DNA of 11,203 bases from Spirosomataceae bacterium (GCA_030731175.1 JANQUM010000051.1:1-11203), one strand, 5' to 3'. Shown: positions 1 to 7,392, counted from the first letter of the stretch. The notes: generated from the letters alone by a model not told the origin. A program made the numbers and translations.

Positions 1-323
1 GCAAGCAACTAAGCGAGCTTCAAAAAGAAATGGACGAGTCTGAGAAAGATATTGTAAACAAACGAATCACTCCTACGTTGATAAAAAGACAGAAAGAAAT
101 TGAAACTCGATTACTTGAAGCTGAAAAAGCAATCAAAGAGCAGGAACTCGATCCGAAACGTAAATCTAATACTGGTAGAATTTCTAACGATACGCCACCA
201 AAAGAAATTGAGGAGTTTATCAAGCAGAAGTCAGCACAAAAAGAATTACTTCGTTTTACACCTCCAACTTTTACTCCGTTTTATAAATCGAAGACTGATT
301 CTTATTTAAAGAAAATTCAATAG
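1..323 (+). CDS. C-terminal end of a DUF4175-like protein (5' truncated by window edge)
   Basis: The reading frame is open from the first complete codon at base 3 to a TAG at 321-323, followed at once by a second TAG, so 106 residues of a longer protein are visible. The ATG at base 30 is only an internal Met: the frame upstream (KQLSELQKE) continues the same charged helix. The tail is rich in Lys/Glu with a coiled-coil look (around DIVNKRITPTLIKRQKEIETRLLEAEKA), then a Pro-containing stretch (NDTPPKEIEEFIKQK) and an end near PPTFTPFYKSKTDSYLKKI. From memory this matches the end of the large Bacteroidota membrane proteins annotated DUF4175, which often lie just upstream of mnmG. Their function is not known to me. 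The family call rests on recognition of the C-terminus alone; the membrane part lies outside the window. Confidence 0.72.
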   Translation, partial: KQLSELQKEMDESEKDIVNKRITPTLIKRQKEIETRLLEAEKAIKEQELDPKRKSNTGRISNDTPPKEIEEFIKQKSAQKELLRFTPPTFTPFYKSKTDSYLKKIQ

Positions 324-386
324 TAGGGCTGAGTAAAACCCTGACTTCAATACGATTTTATCCCGTTCTTAAAATAAAACAAATCG

Positions 387-408
387 TGATGTTTCACGTG
401 AAACATCA
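387..408. promoter_or_regulatory. parS site 1 (ParB-binding palindrome)
   Basis: Bases 390-405 read TGTTTCACGTGAAACA, a perfect 16-bp palindrome matching the chromosomal parS consensus recognised by ParB/Spo0J; the B. subtilis site TGTTCCACGTGAAACA differs at one base. The symmetry extends to 22 bp (387-408). It lies in the gap between the DUF4175-like gene and mnmG. Known of the family: ParB loads at parS as a CTP-dependent clamp, spreads along DNA, and works with ParA and SMC in origin segregation. A perfect 16-mer in a non-coding gap is very unlikely by chance. Confidence 0.9.
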
Positions 409-432
409 GCCGCAAAATTACGAGTCGGTAAC

Positions 433-448
433 AGTTTCACGTGAAACA
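433..448. promoter_or_regulatory. parS site 2 (15/16 match)
   Basis: AGTTTCACGTGAAACA matches the parS consensus at 15 of 16 positions; the first base is A instead of T. It is 27 bp downstream of the end of the first 16-mer core and ends 16 bp before the mnmG ATG. The pair forms a small cluster, as is common for chromosomal parS. Because it sits where a promoter or leader of mnmG would be, bound ParB could also influence mnmG transcription; that is inference only. Confidence 0.85.
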
Positions 449-464
449 TTTAATTTAAAAATAG

Positions 465-2327
465 ATGTTTCAAAAATATAATTTAATAGTTGTTGGTGGC
501 GGTCACGCCGGATGCGAAGCAGCAGCAGCAGCAGCAAATATGGGCGGAAAGGTTTTGCTCATTACCATGAACTTACAGACAATCGCTCAAATGTCGTGCA
601 ACCCCGCAATGGGCGGAGTAGCAAAAGGGCAGATAGTAAGAGAGATTGACGCCTTGGGCGGGTTATCAGGAATAATATCAGATAAGACGACCATCCAATT
701 CAGAATGCTCAATAAATCTAAAGGACCTGCTATGTGGAGCCCACGCTGTCAAAGCGATAGAGTTCAGTTTGCGGCAGAATGGCGAATGGCTTTAGAGAAT
801 ATAGATAATCTCGACTTCTGGCAAGATATGGTGAACTCTATTATAATTGAAGGTAATAAAGCAGTTGGTGTTAGAACGGCAATGGGCTTAGAGATAAGAA
901 GCGATGCGGTAGTTTTAACGAACGGCACTTTTCTTAATGGTACTATTCATATAGGAAGAAAACAATTCGGTGGGGGAAGAACGGGCGAAAAAGCATCGCA
1001 CGGAATAACCGAGCAATTGACCGAATTAGGCTTTGAATCAGGAAGAATGAAAACCGGAACTCCGCCACGTGTTGACGAGCGAAGTGTTAACTTCGCTAAA
1101 ATAGAAGAACAAAAAGGAGACGAAAATCCTGAATCGTTTTCTTACCTAAATATTGAGAGACCAAAAATCCAACGAAGCTGCTTCATTACATATACCAACG
1201 AAGAAGTACACGATATTCTAAGAACTGGCTTCGATGATTCTCCAATGTTCAGCGGTCGTATAAAAGGACTTGGCCCTCGCTATTGCCCGTCAGTCGAAGA
1301 TAAAATTAACCGCTTCGCAGATAAAGATAAGCATCAAATATTTTTAGAACCCGAAAGCCTTAGTACTAAAGAAATGTACGTGAACGGTTTTTCAACTTCA
1401 CTTCCGGAAAATATTCAATACGAAGCGTTACGCAAAATACCGGGTTTTGAAAATATCAAAATGATTCGTCCGGGTTACGCAATTGAATATGATTTCTTTC
1501 CACCAACGCAACTAAAGCGAACGCTCGAAACTAAGCTAATAGAAAACCTTTATTTCGCTGGCCAAATAAACGGCACAACGGGTTACGAAGAAGCAGCAAG
1601 TCAAGGTTTAATGGCGGGGATAAACGCTTTCCTTAAAATTAATAATCGGGAAGAATTTATCTTAAAAAGAAACGAGGCATACATAGGTGTATTGATTGAC
1701 GACTTAGTAAATAAAGGTACAGACGAACCTTATCGAATGTTTACATCAAGAGCCGAATACAGAACATTATTAAGACAAGATAATGCTGACGTTCGATTAA
1801 CACCGAAAGGTCATGCTTTAGGCCTTGCTTCCAATGAGCGTTTAAAAAACGTGGAAGAAAAGGTTAGGGGAGGAGAGGAGCTTTTCGCTAAACTCAATAA
1901 CACTAAAATAGAACCCGAAGACGCAAATATTTATTTAGATAAAATTGGTTCTTCACAAATTACCGAAAAGACTACTTTATATAAACTGCTGAAACGACCG
2001 CAAATTACTCAGGACGGAATTGCCGAAATGAGCGAAGAATATAGAGCATTCAAAAATAATTATTCCGCGGAGTCAATCGAGCAAGCAGAAATTAAAGTAA
2101 AGTACGAGCGGTACATTGAGAAGGAAAACGAGCTTGCAATGAAAATGGATCGTTTAGAAGAACTGAACATAAATCCTGATTTTGACTACCATAGCTTGTT
2201 GTCGATTTCAATTGAGGCACGTCAAAAACTCAGCAAAATAAAACCTTCTACAATTGGTCAAGCGGGAAGAATCAGCGGCGTTTCACCGTCGGATATTTCA
2301 GTATTGTTAGTAAAACTTGGAAGATAA
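465..2327 (+). CDS. mnmG: tRNA uridine-5-carboxymethylaminomethyl modification enzyme MnmG (GidA)
   Basis: This is the FAD-dependent subunit that, with the GTPase MnmE, installs the cmnm5 group at the wobble uridine (U34) of certain tRNAs in the cytoplasm. The 620-aa length is normal for the full-size family. Near the N-terminus is the dinucleotide-binding motif VVGGGHAGCEAA (residues 9-20), followed by SCNPAMGG with conserved Cys45 and KGQIVREIDALGG. RYCPSVEDK carries conserved Cys274; these two Cys correspond to C47 and C277 of the E. coli enzyme. QINGTTGYEEAASQGL is the second FAD signature, and the C-terminal helical domain ends in the MnmE-contacting GQAGRISGVSPSDI segment. The ATG at 465 aligns with the family N-terminus. 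mnmE is not in the window. The next gene starts 1 nt after the stop, so the two are probably co-transcribed. Two parS sites lie directly upstream. Confidence 0.98.
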   Translation: MFQKYNLIVVGGGHAGCEAAAAAANMGGKVLLITMNLQTIAQMSCNPAMGGVAKGQIVREIDALGGLSGIISDKTTIQFRMLNKSKGPAMWSPRCQSDRVQFAAEWRMALENIDNLDFWQDMVNSIIIEGNKAVGVRTAMGLEIRSDAVVLTNGTFLNGTIHIGRKQFGGGRTGEKASHGITEQLTELGFESGRMKTGTPPRVDERSVNFAKIEEQKGDENPESFSYLNIERPKIQRSCFITYTNEEVHDILRTGFDDSPMFSGRIKGLGPRYCPSVEDKINRFADKDKHQIFLEPESLSTKEMYVNGFSTSLPENIQYEALRKIPGFENIKMIRPGYAIEYDFFPPTQLKRTLETKLIENLYFAGQINGTTGYEEAASQGLMAGINAFLKINNREEFILKRNEAYIGVLIDDLVNKGTDEPYRMFTSRAEYRTLLRQDNADVRLTPKGHALGLASNERLKNVEEKVRGGEELFAKLNNTKIEPEDANIYLDKIGSSQITEKTTLYKLLKRPQITQDGIAEMSEEYRAFKNNYSAESIEQAEIKVKYERYIEKENELAMKMDRLEELNINPDFDYHSLLSISIEARQKLSKIKPSTIGQAGRISGVSPSDISVLLVKLGR

Positions 2328-2328
2328 A

Positions 2329-3948
2329 ATGTTCACTATAAAAACAGGAGTAATAATTCTCTCAACCATCTTATTAACAAGTTGTGCAAAGTTTGTACCT
2401 CCAACTGGAGGAGACAAAGACGTAACTCCCCCGAAATTAATTGAATCAACACCTATCAACAAACAATTAAATTTTCGGGGAAAACAACTCACACTTATCT
2501 TCGACGAATTAGTTGATACTAAAACTCTCAAACAAGAACTAACTATCACTCCTGAGTCAAGCGGAAGGTATAAAATTAAGAATAGGGGAGAAGTAGTAGA
2601 ATTAGACTTTGAAGAAGACTTTGCTGACAGTACTACCTATACTTTAAGTTTTGGGGCGGGAATAAAAGATCTGAATGAACAGAATAAAAGTGATAACCTC
2701 AAGCTCGTTTTCAGTACCGGTTCAGAATTAGATTCACTGAAAATTACGGGAAATGCCAAAAATCTGTTTGATAAAGAAGGTCTTCTCGGAGCAACTGTTG
2801 CTATATATAAGATGTCTTCGCCTGATACCTTACCACTCATCAACCGCAAACCAGACTATTTTACAAAAACAGATTCATCAGGAAATTTTGAACTCGAAAA
2901 CCTAAAAAGCGACACCTACCGCATTTTAGCATTCACCGATAAAAACGGAAATAAAAAGTTTGATAACAAGAAGGAGCTATTCGGATTCGTCAGAGATACG
3001 TTGAATCTGGATGAAAATAAAAATGGAATCCCGATTGAGTTGTATCCTTACGATACCATCGCCCCGAAATACAAAAGGTATATTCAACGAGAAAAAACAT
3101 ACACACTCGCCTTCGACGAACCAATCTTTCGAGCAGAAGTAAATTTTGAAAATGATTCGATTCCATACACTATAATAGAGGATGAAATCAGGTTCTTTAA
3201 AGTAGGCAGTCCAATAGATTCCCTACAAATATCGCTCATTGTGCAAGATTCATTATTGAATAGCGATACGCTTAGGCACAAAATTACTTTTCGGGAAGCA
3301 GATCAAAGAAGCAAACAAACAACCGAACCCTTGCGGATAACTTTAACGCCCGCAAATTCAAGCCCGATTACACCAAATCAACCCCTACTTTTCTCTTTCA
3401 ATATACCGTTGGCTGGGATTGATACCACGAAGCTAACCGTTTCAGACGATACGCTCGGTACGGTAAAGTTTAAAACAAGATTCAAAAATAACAGCAGAAC
3501 GGAAGTTGAACTTTTACTACTTAATGCAATAACAACAAGCCTTGTAATAGAAGCGGAAAAGGGAGCATTCATCAATATACTGTTAGATAGTAGCTCTGTT
3601 TTTAAACTAAAAAATCCGTTGCAAAATAGCAACGAACTTGGTTTGATTGCCGGAGCAATTCAAAAGGACGATAGTTTAAAATATGGGCAATACATCATAC
3701 AGCTATTGAATACTCAAAGTAACAAAATTGCAAAGGAGCTAATTTCTAAAGACGGCAAATTCCTTTTCGAAAACATAAGACCAGACGAGTACAGCATCAG
3801 AGTAATTGTGGATAGTAACTCAAATGGTATCTGGGACACGGCAAATTTCGCAAAAGGTTTACAACCCGAAAGAGTTATTTTATTCAGAGAGTCTATCAAG
3901 GTGAAAGCCAATTTCGAGTTCCGCGATATTAACATCCCCAATCAATAA
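2329..3948 (+). CDS. Ig-like (Big_5) lipoprotein with two carboxypeptidase-regulatory-like domains
   Basis: A predicted exported lipoprotein of 539 aa. I choose the ATG at 2329, one base after the mnmG stop, over an in-frame TTG at 2317, because it gives a compact signal peptide: MFTIK, a hydrophobic stretch, then the lipobox LTSC with Cys19. The mature start CAKFVPPTGGDKDVTPPKL is typical of Bacteroidota proteins with an SbsA-like Ig domain (Big_5), here about residues 30-125 (TPINKQLNFRGKQLTLIFDE). Around 138-225 is a beta-sandwich of the transthyretin/CarboxypepD_reg type with TKTDSSGNFELENL and the Asp/Asn-rich loop DKNGNKKFDNKKE. A similar domain lies near the C-terminus (about 435-515: GKFLFENIRPDEYSIRVIVDSNSNGIWD). 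Such loops may bind Ca2+. A middle region (about 230-430) has weaker Ig-like character. No catalytic motif is visible; a structural or adhesive role in the cell envelope is inferred. It directly precedes the candidate replication origin. Confidence 0.88.
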   Translation: MFTIKTGVIILSTILLTSCAKFVPPTGGDKDVTPPKLIESTPINKQLNFRGKQLTLIFDELVDTKTLKQELTITPESSGRYKIKNRGEVVELDFEEDFADSTTYTLSFGAGIKDLNEQNKSDNLKLVFSTGSELDSLKITGNAKNLFDKEGLLGATVAIYKMSSPDTLPLINRKPDYFTKTDSSGNFELENLKSDTYRILAFTDKNGNKKFDNKKELFGFVRDTLNLDENKNGIPIELYPYDTIAPKYKRYIQREKTYTLAFDEPIFRAEVNFENDSIPYTIIEDEIRFFKVGSPIDSLQISLIVQDSLLNSDTLRHKITFREADQRSKQTTEPLRITLTPANSSPITPNQPLLFSFNIPLAGIDTTKLTVSDDTLGTVKFKTRFKNNSRTEVELLLLNAITTSLVIEAEKGAFINILLDSSSVFKLKNPLQNSNELGLIAGAIQKDDSLKYGQYIIQLLNTQSNKIAKELISKDGKFLFENIRPDEYSIRVIVDSNSNGIWDTANFAKGLQPERVILFRESIKVKANFEFRDINIPNQ

Positions 3949-4360
3949 TGGAACGTTAATTGTTTGCATATAAAATGTGTGGAAAGCCAAGTGGATAACC
4001 TGCCCTGCGGCGTTTAGAACCGTGTGGATTAAATGGGCAGACTTCTTGAAAAACGTGAATAAACTGTTTGCCATGTTGGTAACGTGCAAAAAGTCGGAGT
4101 TATCCCAAACTAACTAAGAAATGATAAACGTTAATAAGATTTGTGGGTAAGGTAATTTGCTTATGTTATTAACTAAACCCATCAGTATGTGTATAAAATA
4201 TTAAACACTGACAGTAAGTATATTAAGTGTTAATAATCGCTTAATTAAATAACAAAAGCTGAACGTTGATAAACGTGCATAACCAAATAATAAACATTAT
4301 TAAGTGTTTCCACATATCAACAGCGTTAGTAAAGGAAGATAATAAAAAGAATAATAAATT
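3949..4360. other. Candidate chromosomal replication origin (oriC): AT-rich gap with DnaA-box cluster
   Basis: This 412-bp gap has no credible gene. On the + strand the core GTNNATAA (complement of TTATNNAC, the DnaA-box core) occurs exactly seven times, at 3991-3998, 4055-4062, 4130-4137, 4189-4196, 4229-4236, 4265-4272 and 4275-4282. It occurs once on the other strand, TTATTAAC at 4166-4173. TTATACACA (complement of 4188-4196) fits the classic TTATNCACA perfectly. TTATCCACT (3990-3998), TAATCCACA (4023-4031) and TTACCCACA (4142-4150) are one base off TTATCCACA. The segment 4201-4260 is 46/60 A/T and could serve as the unwinding element. Two parS sites lie 3.5 kb upstream, fitting an origin-proximal location. 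Caveats: genes on both sides point the same way, dnaA is not adjacent, and no skew analysis was done. The alternative is a long regulatory leader of the TPR gene with fortuitous AT-rich motifs. Confidence 0.68.
4051..4282 (-). repeat. Iteron-like direct repeats AACGTNNATAA within the candidate oriC
   Basis: Four exact copies of AACGTNNATAA lie in the same orientation at 4052-4062 (AACGTGAATAA), 4127-4137 (AACGTTAATAA), 4262-4272 (AACGTTGATAA) and 4272-4282 (AACGTGCATAA); the last two are head-to-tail and share one base. Read on the - strand they are TTATNNACGTT, an extended DnaA-box-like sequence ending in CGTT instead of CA. Two of them sit in a longer 16-base repeat, TGATAAACGTNNATAA, at 4122-4137 and 4267-4282. 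Near copies are AACGTTAATTG (3952-3962) and AACGTGCAAAA (4082-4092). A separate 10-mer, ATTAAGTGTT, is repeated at 4222-4231 and 4299-4308. Binding by DnaA is inferred from the shared core; another regulator is possible. Confidence 0.65.
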
Positions 4361-6169
4361 ATGAATACTATTAAGAGTGCATTGTTTACAGTATTTCTGA
4401 TTTTATCAATTAGTGCTTTCTCTCAAGAAGTCGATCTTGCCCGGGCTTACTTCGAGAAGGGGGAATTCGAAAAATCGTATGACCTTTTTAAAAATTTATC
4501 GAAAGATGAATCTGCCGCTAATAACATCCACAAAGAATACATCGCAACAATGTACCGCCTAAAGAAATACGATGAGGCAGAAAAATTTATAAAAAAGCAA
4601 ATCAAGAATAACAGCGAGATGATTGTTTACAAAGCAGATTACATCGAGCTGATGAAGTTGACTAATGAAAATCCCGAAAAAATAATAAAAGCACAAAGTG
4701 ATTTATTGAACGAGGCAATTCAAATAGATGTCAACGTGTACGCATTGCAAGATTACTATTACAAAATCAATGATTACGATACGTTAATAAAATTGCTCGA
4801 AACCGCGAAACAAGCGGATAAAAGCCAATCAAAGTTCGCCATACAACTTGCACGGGCGTATCTCTATAATGGCGAAAAATATAAAATGCTCGAAGAAGTG
4901 CTGAGCTACGGCTTGATGAATCAAAATACGGCGTACGTACAACAAACCATTCAAGATAATTTTCGGGAAGAAGAGGAATTTGAGCAGCTTGAATCCATTT
5001 TTTATCAAAAAATTCAGGAAAACCCGAACATAGTTTACTACAATGATTTGCTGACCTGGCATTTTATTCAACGTAAAAACTTCCGCAAAGCTTTTGCACA
5101 AGCCAGGGCGGTTGATCGGCGTTTACGACTTGAAGGACAAAAAGTCTTTGAAATAGCAAGTATCGCTTTTCAAAATAGAGACTTTAAGACCGCATCTACG
5201 ATGTATGAGTACGTCATGAAAGAATACCCGAACGGCGAATACTACCCTTACGCTCGGCGGTGGTTGATTCAGTCAAAGGAAGAAATAGTAAAAACCACGT
5301 ACCCAATTGACCTGAAAGATATAAAAGACCTCATCGCTGAATACGAGCAAATGTTTCGGGAAGTTGGAAATACAAATAAAACCCTCGAAGCAGCGAGAAA
5401 TGTCGCCTTATTGAAAGCATTTTATTTAGACGAACACGACGAAGCCATCAAGATATTGGAAGACGCCGTGAGTAGGGCGGGTTCAAACCAAAACTTCAAA
5501 GATGAATGCAAAATCGATATGGGCGATATTTACATCCTAAAAAATGAACCGTGGGAATCCACATTGCTGTATTTGCAAGTCGAAAAGTCGCAGAAAGAAG
5601 ATAAACTCGGTGAAATTGCCAAACTACGAGGAGCAAAAAATTATTACTACAAAGGTGATTTCGAGCTTGCGAAAGAAGTGTTGGACATCCTAAAAAAAGC
5701 AACAACCAGAGAAATCGCGAACGATGCCATGCAGTTGAGTCTGCTAATTCAGGATAATACCGGAATGGACACATCAACCGTGGCTATGGAAGATTTTGCG
5801 AAAGTAGATTTACTCGTTTTCCAAAACAAAAACGAAGAAGCTCTGGCGGAATTAAACGTGATGCTCGAAAAATACAAAAAGCATTATTTAGCGGATGAAA
5901 TCCTGTTACTTCGGGCGAAGACCAAACTAAAAATGAATCAGATCGAAGAAGGAATGGCTGATCTAAATTTGTTGATAACTGACTACAGCGTGGATATTCT
6001 CGCCGATGATGCCCTTTTTCTCCTCGCAACCTTAACCGAGGAAGTAAAGTCTGACAAAGCCGAAGCAATGAAACTTTACCGAAAGCTATTGGCAGATTAT
6101 CCCGGAAGTATTTTCGGAGTAGAAGCAAGAAAACGTTACCGACTTTTACGCGGTGACTTTGTAAATTAA
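4361..6169 (+). CDS. Exported tetratricopeptide-repeat (TPR) protein
   Basis: The 602-residue protein begins with a signal peptide (MNTIKSALFTVFLILSISAFSQ, likely cut near AFS-Q, residue 21-22), so it should act in the periplasm or at the envelope. The rest is almost wholly alpha-helical with TPR-style helix pairs, for instance ARAYFEKGEFEKSYDLFKNL just after the signal, YIATMYRLKKYDEAEKFIKKQ (about 61-81), QLARAYLYNGEKYKML (about 163-178), and a clear C-terminal set LLLRAKTKLKMNQIEEGMADLNLL to AEAMKLYRKLLADYPGSIFGVEARKRYR. No enzyme motif is seen; TPR superhelices usually scaffold protein complexes, and the partner is unknown. The ATG at 4361 is preceded by an A/T-rich leader; a GGAAG lies too far upstream (about 22 nt) to be a normal ribosome site. 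It follows the candidate origin and probably forms its own transcription unit. Confidence 0.88.
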   Translation: MNTIKSALFTVFLILSISAFSQEVDLARAYFEKGEFEKSYDLFKNLSKDESAANNIHKEYIATMYRLKKYDEAEKFIKKQIKNNSEMIVYKADYIELMKLTNENPEKIIKAQSDLLNEAIQIDVNVYALQDYYYKINDYDTLIKLLETAKQADKSQSKFAIQLARAYLYNGEKYKMLEEVLSYGLMNQNTAYVQQTIQDNFREEEEFEQLESIFYQKIQENPNIVYYNDLLTWHFIQRKNFRKAFAQARAVDRRLRLEGQKVFEIASIAFQNRDFKTASTMYEYVMKEYPNGEYYPYARRWLIQSKEEIVKTTYPIDLKDIKDLIAEYEQMFREVGNTNKTLEAARNVALLKAFYLDEHDEAIKILEDAVSRAGSNQNFKDECKIDMGDIYILKNEPWESTLLYLQVEKSQKEDKLGEIAKLRGAKNYYYKGDFELAKEVLDILKKATTREIANDAMQLSLLIQDNTGMDTSTVAMEDFAKVDLLVFQNKNEEALAELNVMLEKYKKHYLADEILLLRAKTKLKMNQIEEGMADLNLLITDYSVDILADDALFLLATLTEEVKSDKAEAMKLYRKLLADYPGSIFGVEARKRYRLLRGDFVN

Positions 6170-6240
6170 TACGTAAGTTACTCACTGTAAGTGATTTAGG
6201 TAAATTTATAGAAATACTTCAAAATAATATCAAGCATAAG

Positions 6241-6248
6241 TACGTTTG
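6241..6248 (+). promoter_or_regulatory. Possible Bacteroidota promoter -7 box for the metallopeptidase gene
   Basis: TACGTTTG matches the Bacteroidota housekeeping sigma -7 consensus TAnnTTTG exactly and ends 22 nt before the ATG at 6271, giving a short leader. No clear TTTG-type -33 box is seen at the expected distance, so this is a partial promoter match. The surrounding gap (6170-6270) holds no gene; a 5-bp inverted repeat (TCACT-GTA-AGTGA, near 6182-6194) is too weak to call a terminator. Confidence 0.42.
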
Positions 6249-6270
6249 TCTAAAGAACAAACAAATTACT

Positions 6271-7374
6271 ATGCGTACTGCTCTCCTGACCCTCACAATC
6301 TGCACTTTACTGACTTTTTCCGCTCAATCTCAGACCGAAGAACTGTTCCGTTGTAATTATTATGGAAAAAAATTGGACGAGACTTCAATTTGCGGAATGC
6401 TCGGCTTTAGATCAAGACCCGAGGCAATTGAGGCGGTAAATGAAATCGTAAGAAGAAGCGGCTTGAAGCAAAACTTCTACGTAATGGAATGCCCGAATAT
6501 CGACAATTGCTTCGCTGCGGTTCGTGACGGAGAACGACTAATTGTGTACGATGCCGCTTTCATGAAAAAAATCAACGGAATGACAAATACAGATTGGTCG
6601 GCGATGAGCATTTTAGCCCACGAAATCGGTCATCATTTGCAAGGGCATACATTGAAAATGGGCGGCAGCGAACAATCCAAAGAAATTGAAGCCGACGAAT
6701 TTTCAGGATTCGTAATGTACCAAATGGGAGCAACGCTGAAAGAAGCACAATCGGCAATTCAGCGACTCGCTACTGACTACGACAGCGGAACGCACCCACC
6801 GAAAGGACAACGCCTCGGGGCGATAAAACGTGGCTTTGATAACGCGAAGGCACTTTATCCTTCTGTTCAACAAAAACAAGACTATGAGGAACAACCCGAT
6901 GTAGTTGCCGAAACAACCCCAACAAAACTGGAAAAAGTAGAGAATAAAACCGTTATTATGGATAATAGAACCAACGCAAAAACGGGCTGCATCACTGGAG
7001 ATTGTAGATTTGGATACGGCGTTGCGGTAAACCGCTACACTTTGGAAAAATACGCGGGAGGATGGAATGACGGGAGAAGGGAAGGAGTTGGAATCGAGTT
7101 TTACAATAACGGAAACAAAAAATTTGAAGGCGAATTTGTAAATAGCAAATACAACGGAAAAGGGCGTTACTATTTTGTCAACGGTGATATTTTTGAAGGA
7201 TATTTTGAAAACGGTGAAATGAACGGCGAATTAAACGTCTATTATTACAAAAATGGAGATCGACTTTTTGTGAAATACGTTGAAGGAAAAAAACAGGGGA
7301 AAGCCAAAATTATATTTTCCGACGGAACAATCAGTCACGTTTATTTTCGAGATGATAAGGAGTTGAAACGCTAA
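6271..7374 (+). CDS. Exported zinc metallopeptidase (M48-like) fused to C-terminal MORN repeats
   Basis: The 367-aa protein has a signal peptide (MRTALLTLTICTLLTFSAQSQ, cut near residue 20). The peptidase part spans about 30-200: after the segment NCFAAVRDGERLIVYDAAFM comes the zincin motif HEIGHH (117-122; His117 and His121 bind zinc, Glu118 is catalytic). The downstream acidic EIEADEF (138-144) should supply the third zinc ligand, and THPPKGQRLGAI (about 174-185) is the HPP segment common in M48-type enzymes. A charged linker (about 200-235) leads to CITGDCRFGYG and four or so MORN-type repeats (about 245-355, such as YAGGWNDGRREGVGIEF and FEGEFVNSKYNGKGRYYF). The mature protein has six Cys in sequence-close pairs (28/41, 74/80, 240/245), which fits disulfides in an oxidising compartment. 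There is no membrane anchor beyond the signal. Substrate unknown; MORN repeats may bind lipid, glycan or protein. Confidence 0.85.
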   Translation: MRTALLTLTICTLLTFSAQSQTEELFRCNYYGKKLDETSICGMLGFRSRPEAIEAVNEIVRRSGLKQNFYVMECPNIDNCFAAVRDGERLIVYDAAFMKKINGMTNTDWSAMSILAHEIGHHLQGHTLKMGGSEQSKEIEADEFSGFVMYQMGATLKEAQSAIQRLATDYDSGTHPPKGQRLGAIKRGFDNAKALYPSVQQKQDYEEQPDVVAETTPTKLEKVENKTVIMDNRTNAKTGCITGDCRFGYGVAVNRYTLEKYAGGWNDGRREGVGIEFYNNGNKKFEGEFVNSKYNGKGRYYFVNGDIFEGYFENGEMNGELNVYYYKNGDRLFVKYVEGKKQGKAKIIFSDGTISHVYFRDDKELKR

Positions 7375-7392
7375 TTTTTACTTACTTCCATC

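Noticed and set aside
323..346. Possible hairpin (AGGG...CCCT) after the DUF4175-like gene
   Set aside because: The stem is only about 4 bp with a 10-nt loop and no T-tract; too weak for a terminator.
518..536. Run of GCA trinucleotides near the start of mnmG
   Set aside because: It encodes the Ala-rich helix after the FAD-binding glycine loop, conserved in MnmG; a coding effect rather than a functional repeat, although slippage there is possible.
1064..1074. CACGTG core inside mnmG as a third parS
   Set aside because: The flanking bases do not match the parS consensus; only the six-base core is shared.
3880..4089. Minus-strand reading frame of 69 codons running from the lipoprotein 3' end into the candidate origin
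   Set aside because: Overlaps the lipoprotein coding end and DnaA-like motifs, has no recognisable domain and looks like chance open sequence.
4100..4108. TTATCCCAA as a forward DnaA box
   Set aside because: Two mismatches to TTATCCACA in the conserved half, so not counted with the box cluster.
5784..6185. Minus-strand open frame of 133 codons opposite the TPR gene end
   Set aside because: Antisense to a clear TPR coding region; composition is low in ordinary protein character and no domain is seen.
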